Positions 1 through 5,693 of a stretch of 8,447 nt of DNA are shown piece after piece (position 1 is the stretch's first letter; each line of letters starts with the position of its first letter). The DNA is from Alphaproteobacteria bacterium (GTDB lineage: Bacteria > Pseudomonadota > Alphaproteobacteria > Geminicoccales > Geminicoccaceae): positions 1-8,447 of the forward strand of contig JALSRW010000510.1 in the NCBI GenBank assembly GCA_026984595.1, given 5' to 3'. Under the pieces are notes generated by a model. The model was not told the DNA's origin and made no database searches. It saw only the letters and a program-made list of their open reading frames with translations. The position numbers and the translations under genes are program-made.

Positions 1-891
1 GTGTTGCTGGGCACCCTCTATCCGCTGGCTCTCGAAGCCCTGGGCGGGGCCAAGATCTCGGTCGGGCCGCCTTACTTCAACGCCACCTTCGTGCCGCTCA
101 TGATCCCGCTGCTGTTGGCGGTGCCCGTCGGAGCCATGCTGTCCTGGAAGCGGGGGGATCTGCCCGGGGTGATGGGCCGGCTGAAAGTGGCGGCCGGGAC
201 TTCGCTGGCGGTGGCGTTGGGCTACCTCGCCTTTTTCGATCTGCGCGGGGTGCTGGCGGCGCTGGGCTTCGCACTGGCGGCCTGGCTGGTGGTCGGCTCG
301 CTGGTGGAGCTGGCCGGTCGTATCGCCCTGTTCCGCATCCCGCTGGCGCGCAGCTTCCACCGCTTGATGGGTCTGCCCCGCTCGGCCCTGGGCATGACCG
401 TGGCCCATATGGGGCTCGGCATTCTGATCGTCGGCATCACCGCGACCTCGAGCGGCCAGGTCGAGCGCATCCTGGTGATGCGCCCGGGCGAAACCACCGA
501 GCTCGCCGGCTACGAAGTCACCTTCAAGGGGGTGAGCGAACGTCGGGGGCCCAATTTCGTCGCCGAACGCGCCACCTTCGAGGCGCGGCGCAACGGCGTA
601 CTCGAAACCGTGCTCCATTCCGAGCGCCGCTTCTTCCCGGTCGAACAACAGACCACCACCGAGGCCGGCATCGATACCACGCTGTGGCGCGATCTCTACT
701 TCGTGCTCGGCGACAAGGCCGGCGAGGACGGTGCCCGCACCGTGCGTCTCTATTTCAATCCGCTGGTGGTGTGGCTGTGGGGCGGCGCCGTGATCATGGC
801 GTTCGGGGGCTTGATTTCCCTCAGTGACCGGCGACTGCGGGTCGGCGCCCCGGTGCCGGCCGCGGCCCGGGGGCGGCTCGCCGAGGCGTAG
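1..891 (+). CDS. ccmF: Cytochrome c heme lyase subunit CcmF, C-terminal part (5' end outside window)
   Basis: CcmF is the integral membrane heme lyase of system I cytochrome c maturation; with CcmH it transfers heme from CcmE to apocytochrome c on the periplasmic side. The frame is already open at base 1 (the GTG there is an internal Val codon), and 296 codons are visible, a little under half of a usual CcmF of about 650 residues. Near the left edge is the family signature GTLYPLALEAL...KISVGPPYFN (residues 4-27). Hydrophobic segments lie at about 30-48, 62-79, 84-105, 130-149 and 253-275. The segment with AHMG at 135-138 carries a His at the place where, from memory of the family, a C-terminal transmembrane heme-ligand His lies. 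Residues 151-250 form the large soluble periplasmic loop. The stop is TAG, and ccmG begins 20 bases later, as expected for a ccm operon. Identification is firm; only the truncation limits it. Confidence 0.95.
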   Translation: MLLGTLYPLALEALGGAKISVGPPYFNATFVPLMIPLLLAVPVGAMLSWKRGDLPGVMGRLKVAAGTSLAVALGYLAFFDLRGVLAALGFALAAWLVVGSLVELAGRIALFRIPLARSFHRLMGLPRSALGMTVAHMGLGILIVGITATSSGQVERILVMRPGETTELAGYEVTFKGVSERRGPNFVAERATFEARRNGVLETVLHSERRFFPVEQQTTTEAGIDTTLWRDLYFVLGDKAGEDGARTVRLYFNPLVVWLWGGAVIMAFGGLISLSDRRLRVGAPVPAAARGRLAEA

Positions 892-911
892 CAGGAAAGG
901 GATGGCAGGAG

Positions 912-1481
912 ATGACCGCGACCACCGAAACCGCTGCCACCAACCGCCGGACCTGGCTCTACCTTCTGCCGGTTCTGGTGTTCGTCGTGATCGGCGGCTT
1001 CCTGGCTTTCGGCCTGACCCGGGATCCCACGGTACTGCCCTCGGCACTGCTCGACCGGCCGGCGCCGGAATTCGAGCTGCCGCCCATCCCCGGACGCGAC
1101 GATCACGGCTTCAGCCGTGCCGATCTGGGCGGCGAGCCGATGCTGGTCAATGTCTGGGCCTCCTGGTGCGTCCCCTGTCGGGTCGAACATCCGCTGATCA
1201 CCCGTCTCGCCGAGGAGGAGGGGATCATCGTCAACGGCCTCAATTACAAGGACCGGGCCGAGGATGCCATGGCCTGGCTGAAGGAGCTGGGCGATCCCTT
1301 CGAATATGTGGGCTGGGACATCAAGGGGCGGGCGGCGATCGAATGGGGAGTCTACGGCGTCCCCGAGACCTTCGTGATCGACCGCAACGGAACCATCGTC
1401 TACAAGCAAGTCGGACAGGTGACGCCGCGGGTGATCAACGAGGTCATCCTGCCCCTGATCCGGAAGTTGAGGGAGCAATGA
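912..1481 (+). CDS. ccmG: Thiol:disulfide interchange protein CcmG/DsbE
   Basis: This is a membrane-anchored periplasmic thioredoxin-like protein that reduces the heme-binding cysteines of apocytochrome c, or the CcmH disulfide, during cytochrome c maturation. It has 189 residues, normal for CcmG. An N-terminal anchor helix lies at about 14-34, followed by the LDRPAPEFELPP entry strand (47-58). The active site is WCVPC at 85-89 (Cys86 and Cys89). The NYKD motif at 111-114 is typical of CcmG, and the cis-proline loop is GVPETF at 149-154 (Pro151). The chosen ATG has purine-rich sequence upstream (AGGAAAGGG at 893-901, plus AGGAG directly before it). An ATG at 902 is in a different frame and does not give this protein. 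The last codons overlap ccmH by 4 bases (ATGA), which implies translational coupling. No anomalies were seen. Confidence 0.96.
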   Translation: MTATTETAATNRRTWLYLLPVLVFVVIGGFLAFGLTRDPTVLPSALLDRPAPEFELPPIPGRDDHGFSRADLGGEPMLVNVWASWCVPCRVEHPLITRLAEEEGIIVNGLNYKDRAEDAMAWLKELGDPFEYVGWDIKGRAAIEWGVYGVPETFVIDRNGTIVYKQVGQVTPRVINEVILPLIRKLREQ

Positions 1482-1960
1482 AACGCCTGCTCGCGTTGTT
1501 GCTGCTGGCCCTGATCTGGAGCGGGGCGGCCGAGGCGGGCGTCAAGCCCGACGAGATTCTCGACGATCCGGTGCTCGAGGCGCGGGCGCGCATGCTCGGC
1601 AAGGAACTGCGCTGCCTGGTGTGCCAGAACCAGTCGATCGACGATTCGGATGCGCCGCTGGCGGCGGATCTCCGCCGTCTGGTGCGCAAGCGGCTCCTCG
1701 CCGGCGACACCGACGAGGAAGTCAAGGCGTTCCTGGTCGCCCGCTATGGCGACTTCATCCTGCTGCGTCCCCCGATCCGCCCCTCCACCTGGCTGCTCTG
1801 GGGCGGCCCATTCGCGGTCTTGATCCTCGGCGGAGTCTCGGTAGGCTTGTACATGCGTCGACGTTCGGCGCGAGGTGAGCCCGAGGTCGACGAGCTGAGC
1901 CCGGAAGAACGGGCGCGTCTCGAACGTCTGTTGGCAGGGGATAGCCGACCGGCAGGTTGA
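1478..1960 (+). CDS. ccmH: Cytochrome c maturation protein CcmH (CycL type)
   Basis: CcmH is the periplasmic thiol-oxidoreductase partner of CcmF. It binds apocytochrome c through a redox-active cysteine pair and presents it for heme attachment. The protein has 160 residues: signal peptide or first helix at about 1-20 (cleavage plausible after AEA), the CcmH signature LRCLVCQNQSI at 44-54 with Cys46 and Cys49, the conserved helix and loop ending in ARYGDFILLRPP (88-99), one transmembrane helix at about 104-125, and a charged tail with SPEERARLERLL. This is the short CycL type, without a fused CcmI TPR domain. The start is fixed by the ATGA overlap with ccmG and by GAGGGAG at 1469-1475. The same frame is open upstream to about 824, but that stretch overlaps ccmG and does not resemble a protein. 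No ccmI follows within the window. Confidence 0.96.
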   Translation: MKRLLALLLLALIWSGAAEAGVKPDEILDDPVLEARARMLGKELRCLVCQNQSIDDSDAPLAADLRRLVRKRLLAGDTDEEVKAFLVARYGDFILLRPPIRPSTWLLWGGPFAVLILGGVSVGLYMRRRSARGEPEVDELSPEERARLERLLAGDSRPAG

Positions 1961-1985
1961 GCGGACCGGTAGAAGACCGCGCCGC

Positions 1986-2030
1986 GAAGAGAAAAGACAG
2001 ATAACAAGAAACACGAAGGGGGAGGCAGAA
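1986..2030 (+). other. Purine-rich leader tract in the ccmH-yeaO gap
   Basis: Of these 45 bases only six are pyrimidines, and the first half is A-rich, in clear contrast to the G+C-rich surroundings. The tract ends in a run matching an extended Shine-Dalgarno sequence (about 2015-2024), six bases before an ATG at 2030. If transcribed it would be an unstructured 5' leader. I found no convincing -35/-10 pair: GATAAC at 2000-2005 matches a -10 box in four of six positions but has no partner. A promoter here remains possible but unproven. Confidence 0.4.
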
Positions 2031-2173
2031 TGGTCCATCGGCGCCCAGGCCGCAGCGCGCACCCGCGGCGCTGTCGTGTTCCCGACCGCCGACCTTCGTT
2101 CCACGGGTCTCCGCTACCGCGCCCTCGAAGATGCGACATCGCGCCGCCGGATCGGCGCCGGCTGTCGCGGTGA
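2030..2173 (+). CDS. Doubtful 47-codon Arg/Pro-rich small ORF upstream of yeaO (possible leader peptide)
   Basis: This is an ATG-initiated ORF of 47 codons, with 15 arginines and 9 prolines and no recognisable domain or signal peptide. In its favour, a strong purine-rich Shine-Dalgarno run (2015-2024) sits at good spacing, and its TGA stop at 2171-2173 overlaps the GAGGTGG ribosome binding site of the yeaO-like gene, an arrangement used for translational coupling. Against it, about 13 of 47 codons end in A or T, a weaker G/C third-position preference than the neighbours show, and Arg/Pro-rich translations arise easily from non-coding G+C-rich DNA. It could be a leader peptide, a small basic protein, or nothing. 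I see no trace of ccmI in it. Confidence 0.2.
   Translation: MVHRRPGRSAHPRRCRVPDRRPSFHGSPLPRPRRCDIAPPDRRRLSR
2141..2158 (+). other. GC hairpin upstream of yeaO
   Basis: GCGCCG at 2141-2146 pairs with CGGCGC at 2153-2158 across a 6-base loop. It lies at the 3' end of the small ORF and 25 bases before the yeaO start. There is no T-run after it, so a classical intrinsic terminator for the ccm operon is not supported. It could be a pause or translational control element, or chance in G+C-rich DNA. Confidence 0.25.
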
Positions 2174-2182
2174 GGTGGCGGC

Positions 2183-2536
2183 ATGATCCGACTCAAGCGC
2201 ATTCACGACATGCCGGCACCCGAGGATGGTCTGCGGGTGTTCGTCGATCGGGTGTGGCCGCGGGGCATCGGCAAGGGTGAGGCGGCGATCGATCTGTGGC
2301 TGCGCGAGATCGGGCCGAGCACCGAACTGCGCCGCTGGTTCAGCCAGGATCCCAAGCGTTTCGAGGCGTTCTGCGAGCGCTACTGGGAGGAGCTGGAAGC
2401 CCGGCCCGAGGTGGTCGAGCGCCTGCGCCGCATCGTCGAGGACGGGGACGTCACCCTCCTCTACAGTTCCCGCGACCGGGAGCGCAATACCGCGGTGGCC
2501 CTCAAGCGCTATCTGGAAAAGGCGCCCGCGGACTGA
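2183..2536 (+). CDS. yeaO: DUF488 family protein, YeaO-like
   Basis: This is a small cytoplasmic protein of 117 residues in the DUF488 family, the same size as E. coli YeaO (about 115). No biochemical activity is securely established for the family. Motifs seen are VDRVWPRG at 21-28, the LW...IGPSTELRRWF stretch at 39-53 (PSTELR is strongly conserved), a central helix with FCERYWEEL at 63-71, and the closing strand-helix TLLYSSRDRERNTAVALKRYL at 91-111. In E. coli YeaO the equivalent region reads LLYSAK...NHA. The ATG at 2183 has GAGGTGG at 2172-2178, four bases away. That site overlaps the stop of the preceding small ORF, so coupling is possible. The gene reads in the same direction as the two following genes and may be first in their transcription unit. 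Family call firm, function unknown. Confidence 0.93.
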   Translation: MIRLKRIHDMPAPEDGLRVFVDRVWPRGIGKGEAAIDLWLREIGPSTELRRWFSQDPKRFEAFCERYWEELEARPEVVERLRRIVEDGDVTLLYSSRDRERNTAVALKRYLEKAPAD

Positions 2537-2557
2537 GGGCCTCGCAGCCACATCATC

Positions 2558-2578
2558 GCCCGAACGAAGCCTTCGGGC
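2558..2578 (+). other. Inverted repeat between yeaO and the yihU-like gene
   Basis: GCCCGAA at 2558-2564 and TTCGGGC at 2572-2578 form a perfect 7-bp stem with a 7-base loop. It stands 21 bases after the yeaO stop codon and just before the GGGAGAAAGG ribosome binding region (2581-2590) of the next gene. No T-run follows. It could be a weak or Rho-assisted terminator, or an mRNA structure setting expression between genes. Function not shown. Confidence 0.35.
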
Positions 2579-2593
2579 CGGGGAGAAAGGTCC

Positions 2594-3466
2594 ATGACGA
2601 GCATTGCTTTCGTCGGTCTCGGCGTAATGGGTCTGCCGATGGCGGGCCGACTGGCGGACGCCGGCCACCGGGTCGTGGCCCACGATCGCGCCGAGCAGGC
2701 CATGGCGGCGGCCCGCGACCGCGGCCTCGAGACCGCAGCCTCGACCGCCGAGGCGGCCAGGAACGCGGACATCCTCATCACCATGCTGCCCACCGGCGGC
2801 GATGTGGCGGAGGCGCTGTTCGGCAGGCACGGGGCGCTGGAGACCCTGCCCGCGGGGGCGCTGGTGATCGACATGAGCACGGTGCAGCCGTTGGAGACCG
2901 ACGAAACCGCCGCCCGCCTGCGCGAGGGAGGATGGCGCTTTCTCGACGCGCCGGTGGGGCGCAGCTCGCAGCATGCCCGCGAAGGCAGGCTCCTGATCAT
3001 GGCCGGCGGCGGTGAGGAGGATCTGGAGAAGGCGCGTCCGGTCCTGTCCTGCCTCGGCGATACCATCATCCATTGCGGTCCGGTGGGCAGCGGTGCCCGC
3101 GCCAAGATCGTCAACAACTACCTGTCGATCGTCGGCAATGTGGTGACCGCCGAAACCCTGCTCCTGGCCGAGCGCTGCGGCCTCGACCGGGAGGCGGCGC
3201 TGGCGGTGATGCGCGGCACCCCGGCCGGCCAGGGCCATCTCGACACGACATATCCGGCCAAGGTGCTGGCCGGTGACGTGGCGCCCGGCTTCGCCGTCGA
3301 TCTCGCCCACAAGGATCTGTGGCTGGCGCTGGAACTGGCGGCCCGGCTGCGCAGCCCGCTCGCCACCGGGGTGGCGGCCAAGGCCGCCTACGAGCTGGCC
3401 CGCGCCCAGGGCCGGGGGCGCGAGGACTGGACGACGATCCTGAACGCCCTCGCCGAGGGCCCGTGA
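2594..3466 (+). CDS. yihU: NAD-dependent beta-hydroxyacid dehydrogenase, YihU-like (probable sulfolactaldehyde/short-chain aldehyde reductase)
   Basis: This is a soluble 290-residue NAD(P)-dependent reductase of the 3-hydroxyisobutyrate dehydrogenase family. The N-terminal Rossmann domain has GLGVMG at 8-13. Asp31 at the end of the second strand suggests NADH rather than NADPH. The substrate loop reads DAPVGRSS at 118-125, where most family members have DAPVSGG. The catalytic motif is KIVNNY at 171-176 (Lys171, Asn174, Asn175) with Ser178, and the C-terminal helical domain has DLAHKDL at 236-242. By recall, the VIDMST..PL.TD, PVGR(S/T)S, INNY-type, GTxAGxGH and ARAxGRGRxDW motifs match E. coli YihU nearly in register, including Arg123 in the sulfonate-binding loop. 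YihU reduces sulfolactaldehyde to 2,3-dihydroxypropane-1-sulfonate in sulfoglycolysis. No other sulfoquinovose gene is in the window, so the true substrate is uncertain; a tartronate semialdehyde-type or succinic semialdehyde substrate is possible. The start is supported by GGGAGAAAGG at 2581-2590. Confidence 0.85.
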   Translation: MTSIAFVGLGVMGLPMAGRLADAGHRVVAHDRAEQAMAAARDRGLETAASTAEAARNADILITMLPTGGDVAEALFGRHGALETLPAGALVIDMSTVQPLETDETAARLREGGWRFLDAPVGRSSQHAREGRLLIMAGGGEEDLEKARPVLSCLGDTIIHCGPVGSGARAKIVNNYLSIVGNVVTAETLLLAERCGLDREAALAVMRGTPAGQGHLDTTYPAKVLAGDVAPGFAVDLAHKDLWLALELAARLRSPLATGVAAKAAYELARAQGRGREDWTTILNALAEGP

Positions 3467-3507
3467 CGGTGGTAGGAGACGGGGCTAGACTTGCCGCATC
3501 CGGTTGC

Positions 3508-3514
3508 GGAGAGA
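3508..3514 (+). promoter_or_regulatory. Shine-Dalgarno that fixes the molybdoenzyme start at 3522
   Basis: GGAGAGA lies seven bases before ATG 3522. A TTG at 3504 in the same frame would add six residues but overlaps this site and has no good site of its own. A short stem (CCGCA 3494-3498 with TGCGG 3505-3509) could partly hide the Shine-Dalgarno sequence. Confidence 0.6.
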
Positions 3515-3521
3515 CCCATCC

Positions 3522-5624
3522 ATGACACGCCCTTTCCTGCCGGCCGTCTGCCCCCACGACTGCCCCAGCGTCTGCGCGCTGGAGGTCGAGAAGACCGCCT
3601 CCGGGCGGCTCGGCCGGATTCGCGGCAGCCATCGCAATCCCTACACCGCCGGCGTGGTCTGCGCCAAGGTCGCTCGCTATGCGGAGCGCTTCCATCATCC
3701 CGAGCGCCTGACCCACCCGCTGCGGCGCAAAGGTCCCAAGGGCTCCGGACAGTTCGAGCCGATCGGCTGGGAGGAGGCACTCGACATCGTCGCCGAAGCC
3801 TTCCTCGCGGCGGAGGCCCGGCACGGGCCGGAAACGGTCTGGCCCTACTACTATGCGGGCACCATGGGCCTCGTGCAGCGCGACGGCATCAACCGGCTGA
3901 CCCATGTCAAGAAATACTCGCGCTTCTATTCGACGATCTGCGTGCGGTTGGCGGATACCGGCTGGAAGGCGGGCTATGGGGGACGCTGGGGAGTGCCGGC
4001 CACCGAGATCGGCGAGCATTCCGAGCTGGTCGTGGTCTGGGGCTGCAACCCGGTCTCGACCCATGTCAACCTGATGCACCACATCGCCCGCGCCCGCAAG
4101 GAGCGGGGGGCGAAGCTGGTGGTGATCGACCCCTACCGTTCCCCCACCGCCCGGCAGGCCGACATGCATCTGGCACTGGCACCGGGAACCGACGGGGCGC
4201 TCGCCTGCGCGGTGATGCATGTGCTGTTCGCCGAGGGCTATGCGGACTGGGACTACCTGCGGGCGCGCAGCGACTGCCCGGAGGCGTTGGCCGCCCATCT
4301 GCGGGAACGCGACCCGCGCTGGGCGGCGGCCATCACCGGCCTGACGGTCGAGGAAATCACGGCTTTCGCCCGGCTCTACGGGACCACGAAACGCAGCTAT
4401 CTGCGCCTCGGCTACGGCTTCACCCGCTCGCGCAACGGCGCCGCCAACATGCATGCGGCGAGCTGCCTGCCGGTGGTCACCGGCGCCTGGCAGGTTCCGG
4501 GCGGCGGGGCACTCTACAGTATGGGCGATCTCTACACACTGGACAAGACCGTGATCGAGGGGCTGGATGCCGTCGATCCCTCCGTGCGGCTGCTGGACCA
4601 GTCGCGCATCGGTGCCATTCTCACCGGCGAGGCGGAGGCGCTGGGCGGCGGGCCGCCGGTCACGGCGATGCTGATCCAGAACACCAACCCGATGTGTGTC
4701 GCTCCCGAGCTGGCCAAGGTCCACGCCGGCTTCGCCCGCGAGGATCTGTTCCTCTGCGTGCACGAGCAGTTTCTGACCGATACCGCGCGGATGGCGGACA
4801 TCGTCCTGCCGGCGACGATGTTCCTCGAGCACGACGATATCTACACCGCCTCCGCCCATACCCGCCTGCAGATCAGCCGCAAGCTGTTCGAGCCGCCCGG
4901 CGCCTGTCGTCCCAATCACGAGGTGATCGCCGAGCTGGCGAGAAGACTGGGTGCCAGCCATCCGGGCTTCGCCATGTCGGCCCGGGAGCTGATCGAGGAC
5001 ATGCTGGCCCGCTCCGGTCTGCCGGATGCCGAGCGGATCCGGGCCGAGGGCGGCTGGGAGGTGCTGCCCGATTTCGAGACGGCACATCACCTGCGGGGCT
5101 TTCCGACCGAGGACGGACGGTTCCGTTTTCGCCCGGACTGGTCGCGGCTGGGTCCCGCGCATGCCGTAATGCCCGTACTCCCCGACCATCTGCCGGTGCT
5201 CGAAGAAGCCTGTCCCGAGCGGCCCTTCCGTCTGGTGGCGGCCCCCTCGCGCAACTTCCTGAACACCACCTTCACCGAAACCCCGGGCTCGCTCGTCACA
5301 GAGAAGCGTCCGACAGCACTTCTCCATCCCGAGACGATGGCACGGCTGGGGCTCGCGGAAGGAGATCTGGTCCGTCTCGGCAACGCCCGCGGCTCGTTGC
5401 TCGTGCATGTGGCGCCGCGCGAAGGTCAGCGGCCGCAGACCATCGTCGTCGAGAGCATCTGGCCCAACCGCCACTGGATCGAGGGAATCGGCATCAACTT
5501 GTTGATCGGCGCCGATCCGCCACCTCCGGCCGGCGGCGGTGCCTTCCACGACACCGCGGTCTGGCTGGAACCGGTGACCACCGCCGGCACCGAAGAAACG
5601 GCGGTGGACGCGGCCACCGTCTAG
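3522..5624 (+). CDS. Molybdopterin-dependent oxidoreductase (DMSO reductase superfamily, 4Fe-4S), cytoplasmic
   Basis: This is a 700-residue bis-molybdopterin guanine dinucleotide enzyme. Four cysteines for an N-terminal 4Fe-4S cluster are visible: Cys10, Cys14 and Cys18 in CPHDCPSVC (C-x3-C-x3-C), then Cys47 in GVVCAK, with Lys49 in the usual electron-relay position. Cys140 in STICVRLADTGW lies where the family's molybdenum ligand (Cys, Sec or Ser) is expected and is my candidate ligand. Other family blocks are VVVWGCNPVSTHVNLM (about 170-185), a GTDGALACAVMHVLF cofactor region, LRLGYGFTRSRNGAANMHA, IQNTNPMCVAPE, ARMADIVLPATMFLEHDD, and the C-terminal dinucleotide-binding domain (PSRNFLNTTFTE near the start of the domain; HPETMARLGLAEGDLVRLGN). 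There is no twin-arginine leader, so it should be cytoplasmic. No electron-transfer subunit, FdhD or cofactor gene adjoins it. It follows the yihU-like gene by 55 bases. Substrate unknown; often annotated as a formate dehydrogenase-like or BisC-like protein. Confidence 0.93.
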   Translation: MTRPFLPAVCPHDCPSVCALEVEKTASGRLGRIRGSHRNPYTAGVVCAKVARYAERFHHPERLTHPLRRKGPKGSGQFEPIGWEEALDIVAEAFLAAEARHGPETVWPYYYAGTMGLVQRDGINRLTHVKKYSRFYSTICVRLADTGWKAGYGGRWGVPATEIGEHSELVVVWGCNPVSTHVNLMHHIARARKERGAKLVVIDPYRSPTARQADMHLALAPGTDGALACAVMHVLFAEGYADWDYLRARSDCPEALAAHLRERDPRWAAAITGLTVEEITAFARLYGTTKRSYLRLGYGFTRSRNGAANMHAASCLPVVTGAWQVPGGGALYSMGDLYTLDKTVIEGLDAVDPSVRLLDQSRIGAILTGEAEALGGGPPVTAMLIQNTNPMCVAPELAKVHAGFAREDLFLCVHEQFLTDTARMADIVLPATMFLEHDDIYTASAHTRLQISRKLFEPPGACRPNHEVIAELARRLGASHPGFAMSARELIEDMLARSGLPDAERIRAEGGWEVLPDFETAHHLRGFPTEDGRFRFRPDWSRLGPAHAVMPVLPDHLPVLEEACPERPFRLVAAPSRNFLNTTFTETPGSLVTEKRPTALLHPETMARLGLAEGDLVRLGNARGSLLVHVAPREGQRPQTIVVESIWPNRHWIEGIGINLLIGADPPPPAGGGAFHDTAVWLEPVTTAGTEETAVDAATV

Positions 5625-5629
5625 CAGCG

Positions 5630-5671
5630 CGCCCGCCGCCGCGGCCCCACATCCGCCGCGCGGGGCGGGCG
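5630..5671. terminator. G+C-rich inverted repeat between convergent genes (possible bidirectional terminator)
   Basis: CGCCCGCC at 5630-5637 can pair with GGCGGGCG at 5664-5671. The inner part offers an alternative stem (GCCCC 5644-5648 with GGGGC 5662-5666). It fills most of the 69-base spacer between the plus-strand molybdoenzyme stop and the minus-strand chemoreceptor stop, the place for a shared terminator. There is no T-run on either strand, so the call rests on position and pairing only. Confidence 0.4.
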
Positions 5672-5693
5672 GTGCCGGCCATCTCCAGCGTCG

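Noticed and set aside
824..1477. N-terminal extension of the ccmH frame back into ccmF and ccmG
   Set aside because: The upstream translation lacks family features and overlaps ccmG entirely. The ATGA overlap and GAGGGAG site fix the ccmH start at 1478.
2114..3310. Minus-strand open frame of about 398 codons opposite yeaO and the yihU-like gene
   Set aside because: It has no domain or plausible ribosome site and is antisense to two clearly conserved proteins.
3111..5549. Minus-strand open frame of about 812 codons opposite the reductase end and the molybdoenzyme
   Set aside because: Its translation is rich in Gly, Arg, His and Gln with no recognisable domain. It mirrors a well-supported plus-strand gene, and long antisense frames are expected in G+C-rich coding DNA.
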